Shown here piece by piece: positions 5,198-6,629 of a stretch of DNA of 6,629 nucleotides (its first letter is position 1; every line of letters starts with the position of its first letter). The notes beneath the pieces are model-generated. The model saw only the letters and a list, made by a program, of their open reading frames with translations. It did no database searches and had not been told where the DNA came from. Source of the stretch: Aquificaceae bacterium (lineage in GTDB: Bacteria > Aquificota > Aquificia > Aquificales > Aquificaceae); assembly GCA_015487535.1 (NCBI GenBank), contig WFPN01000044.1:1-6629 (forward strand), given 5' to 3'. Position numbers and translations under genes: made by a program.

Positions 5198-6366
5198 GGT
5201 ATATAGAAGGCAAGAAGGTCCTTCTGGGGATAAGCGGGGGCATAGCGGCCTACAAGGTGGCCTCTGTAATTAGGGAGCTCAGAAAGATAGGAGCGCAGGT
5301 CAGGGTCGTGATGACACCCTTCTCCACCCAGTTTGTAGGAAAGCTCACCTTCGAGACCCTCTCGGGAAACGAGGTCTTTACAGACTGGGATAAAGATCCC
5401 TTAGCCCACATAAACCTCGCCCGCTGGGCGAACGTGTTTCTGATAGCCCCCTGCACGGTGAACACCCTTTCCAAGATCGCTTTGGGGATAGGAGACAACC
5501 TGCTGACCACAACGGTTCTGGCCTATAAAGGGCCCCTGCTCCTGGCTCCGGCTGCGAACACGGTTATGTACAAGAACCCTGCCGTTCAGGAGAACATAGA
5601 GAAGCTCAGGGACAGGGGTGTTTCGATAATAGAGCCGGAGTGGGGGATCCTCGCCTGCGAAGAGGAGGGAGAGGGAAAGCTGGCGAGCGAGAAGAGGCTA
5701 ATCGACTGGGTTCTCTGGGCCCTCCATCCCAAATCCCTCGAGGGCAAGAAGGTCCTGATAACCTGCGGCGCGACGAGGGAGTACATAGATCCCGTGAGGT
5801 TTATCTCGAACGAGTCGAGCGGTGAGATGGGCTTCTCCCTAGCCAAGGTAGCAAGATGGCTTGGTGCGGAGGTCAGGGTGATCGCAGGCTTCACAACGGC
5901 GGAGGAACCCCCCGAGGTGCATATAAGGAGGGTGAGAACGAGCGAGGATATGCTTAGGGAAACTCTGAAAGAGTTTGAGGATTCTGACATCGTGATAATG
6001 AACGCCGCCGTTGCCGACTACAGACCGAAAAGCACCTACGGGAGCAAGATAAAGAAGCGCGAACATCTGACCTTAGAGCTCGAGAAGACCTCCGACGTAC
6101 TCGAGGAGCTCGGGAAGAGGAAGAAGGGCCAGATGCTCGTTGGCTTTGCCCTCGAGAGCGAGCAGCTTGTAGAGAACGCCCGCGAAAAGCTGAGGAGGAA
6201 GAACTTAGACATGATAGTGGCGAACCCTGTGGATGTGATGGGAGCGGGACATCACAGAGGCTACATAATTACGGAGGAGGCCGTTCATGAGTTCGAGTTC
6301 GACTCTAAGATGGAAAGCGCGTATAACATAATGGAGAGGGTGCTGGAGTTATATTCAAAGAGATGA
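5194..6366 (+). CDS. coaBC: Bifunctional phosphopantothenoylcysteine decarboxylase / phosphopantothenate-cysteine ligase (Dfp)
   Basis: Carries out two steps of coenzyme A synthesis: CoaB couples 4'-phosphopantothenate to cysteine with CTP, and CoaC decarboxylates the product using FMN. Starting at a CTG (5194) gives 390 residues, close to the usual 400. CoaC: KKVLLGISGGIAAYK (7-21), the catalytic-type His72 in LAHINLARWANVFLIAPCTVNT (70-91), PAANTVMY (119-126) and Cys155 in GILACEEEGEGKLAS (151-165). CoaB: ITCGATREYIDP (189-200), NESSGEMG (206-213), NAAVADYRP (270-278), KIKK (285-288) and GFALESE (318-324). The first conventional start in frame is GTG 5257, which would delete the flavin-binding GISGGIAAYK. 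A stop at 5155-5157 closes the frame upstream, and no ATG, GTG or TTG lies between. The CTG overlaps the trmH stop as CTGA, with GGAGGTG (5182-5188) five bases before it. PAANTVMY and LACEEEGEGK differ from the usual PxMNxxMW and ACGxxGxGR. Confidence 0.93.
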   Translation: MRYIEGKKVLLGISGGIAAYKVASVIRELRKIGAQVRVVMTPFSTQFVGKLTFETLSGNEVFTDWDKDPLAHINLARWANVFLIAPCTVNTLSKIALGIGDNLLTTTVLAYKGPLLLAPAANTVMYKNPAVQENIEKLRDRGVSIIEPEWGILACEEEGEGKLASEKRLIDWVLWALHPKSLEGKKVLITCGATREYIDPVRFISNESSGEMGFSLAKVARWLGAEVRVIAGFTTAEEPPEVHIRRVRTSEDMLRETLKEFEDSDIVIMNAAVADYRPKSTYGSKIKKREHLTLELEKTSDVLEELGKRKKGQMLVGFALESEQLVENAREKLRRKNLDMIVANPVDVMGAGHHRGYIITEEAVHEFEFDSKMESAYNIMERVLELYSKR

Positions 6367-6629
6367 GAAAGGGTATAGCGAACCTTCCCCTCCACTACGG
6401 TAAGGCTCCCCCCTGGCTCTTCAGGAGGATGGTCGAGCTTTCCAAAAGCATCGTTGAGCTGATAGTTATGGAGCACGGCAGGAGAACGCTCCTAGAGAGG
6501 CTGTCAGACCCCTACTGGTTCCAGTCTTTGGGATGCGTTCTCGGATTCGACTGGCACTCGAGCGGTTTAACCACGACCGTCTGCGGAGCGATCAAGGAGG
6601 CCCTCAAAGATTTGGGAGGAGACTTGGGC
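6363..6629 (+). CDS. DUF763 family protein (5' part, runs off the right edge)
   Basis: The 89 visible codons match the start of the DUF763 family. The protein opens MRKGIANLPLHYGKAPPWLF (1-20), then RRMVELSKSIVELIVMEHG (21-39), LSDPYWFQSLGCVLGFDWHS (47-66) and SGLTTTVCGAIKEAL (67-81). The conserved LPLHxGKAPxWL, DPxWFQ and GFDWHSSG stretches are distinctive. I know no established biochemical function; members occur mainly in archaea and thermophilic bacteria. The conserved His, Asp and Trp residues could form an active or binding site, but that is inference. The ATG overlaps the coaBC stop as ATGA with no ribosome site, so it is probably translated by coupling from coaBC. The C-terminal part is outside the window. 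Confidence 0.85.
   Translation, partial: MRKGIANLPLHYGKAPPWLFRRMVELSKSIVELIVMEHGRRTLLERLSDPYWFQSLGCVLGFDWHSSGLTTTVCGAIKEALKDLGGDLG

Noticed and set aside
5257..5259. GTG at 5257 as the coaBC start
   Set aside because: It would remove GISGGIAAYK, part of the flavin-binding region of the decarboxylase domain, and has no ribosome site at the right distance.

Overview
The window reads as ordinary chromosomal sequence from a thermophilic bacterium, most likely a member of the Aquificota or a close ecological equivalent. This placement is an inference. The proteins are rich in Lys, Glu and Arg, and arginine is mostly AGG/AGA and isoleucine often ATA. The TrmH protein resembles what I recall of the Aquifex enzyme. 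Biosynthetic genes are scattered rather than grouped by pathway. There is an inositol-phosphate synthase gene, and one gene encodes a DUF763 protein, a family I know mainly from archaea and thermophilic bacteria. No tRNA, rRNA, CRISPR array, insertion sequence or phage gene was seen.

Layout, left to right. Positions 1-1079 (minus) hold the N-terminal 359 codons of a PriA-like replication restart protein that runs off the left edge and has lost the recognisable ATPase motifs. It is translationally coupled (TGATG) to a 146-residue FMN-binding split-barrel protein of the pyridoxamine-phosphate-oxidase-like family (1079-1519, minus). A 131-bp AT-rich divergent spacer carries a perfect TATAAT box for the rightward gene and a 13-bp palindrome. 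Next comes ino1 (1651-2757, plus), which overlaps tail to tail by 23 bp with mqnA (2735-3481, minus). trpD (3523-4542, minus) lies upstream of mqnA, and the two probably form a pair of chorismate-branch genes. Only 22 bp separate the start of trpD from the divergent trmH (4565-5197, plus). trmH leads a tightly packed rightward cluster, trmH-coaBC-DUF763 gene, joined by 4-bp overlaps (CTGA, then ATGA). The cluster runs off the right edge.

Most gene functions are housekeeping: replication restart, inositol phosphate for compatible solute or lipid, menaquinone by the futalosine route, tryptophan, tRNA ribose methylation and coenzyme A. I see no defence island or clearly new multi-gene system. 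The points worth a second look are the ATPase-dead PriA, a coaBC gene with no possible ATG/GTG/TTG start that still includes its flavin-binding N-terminus, similar TAnAAT boxes 6-7 nt before the Shine-Dalgarno-less starts of trpD and mqnA (possible leaderless mRNAs), and the uncharacterised DUF763 gene coupled to coaBC.
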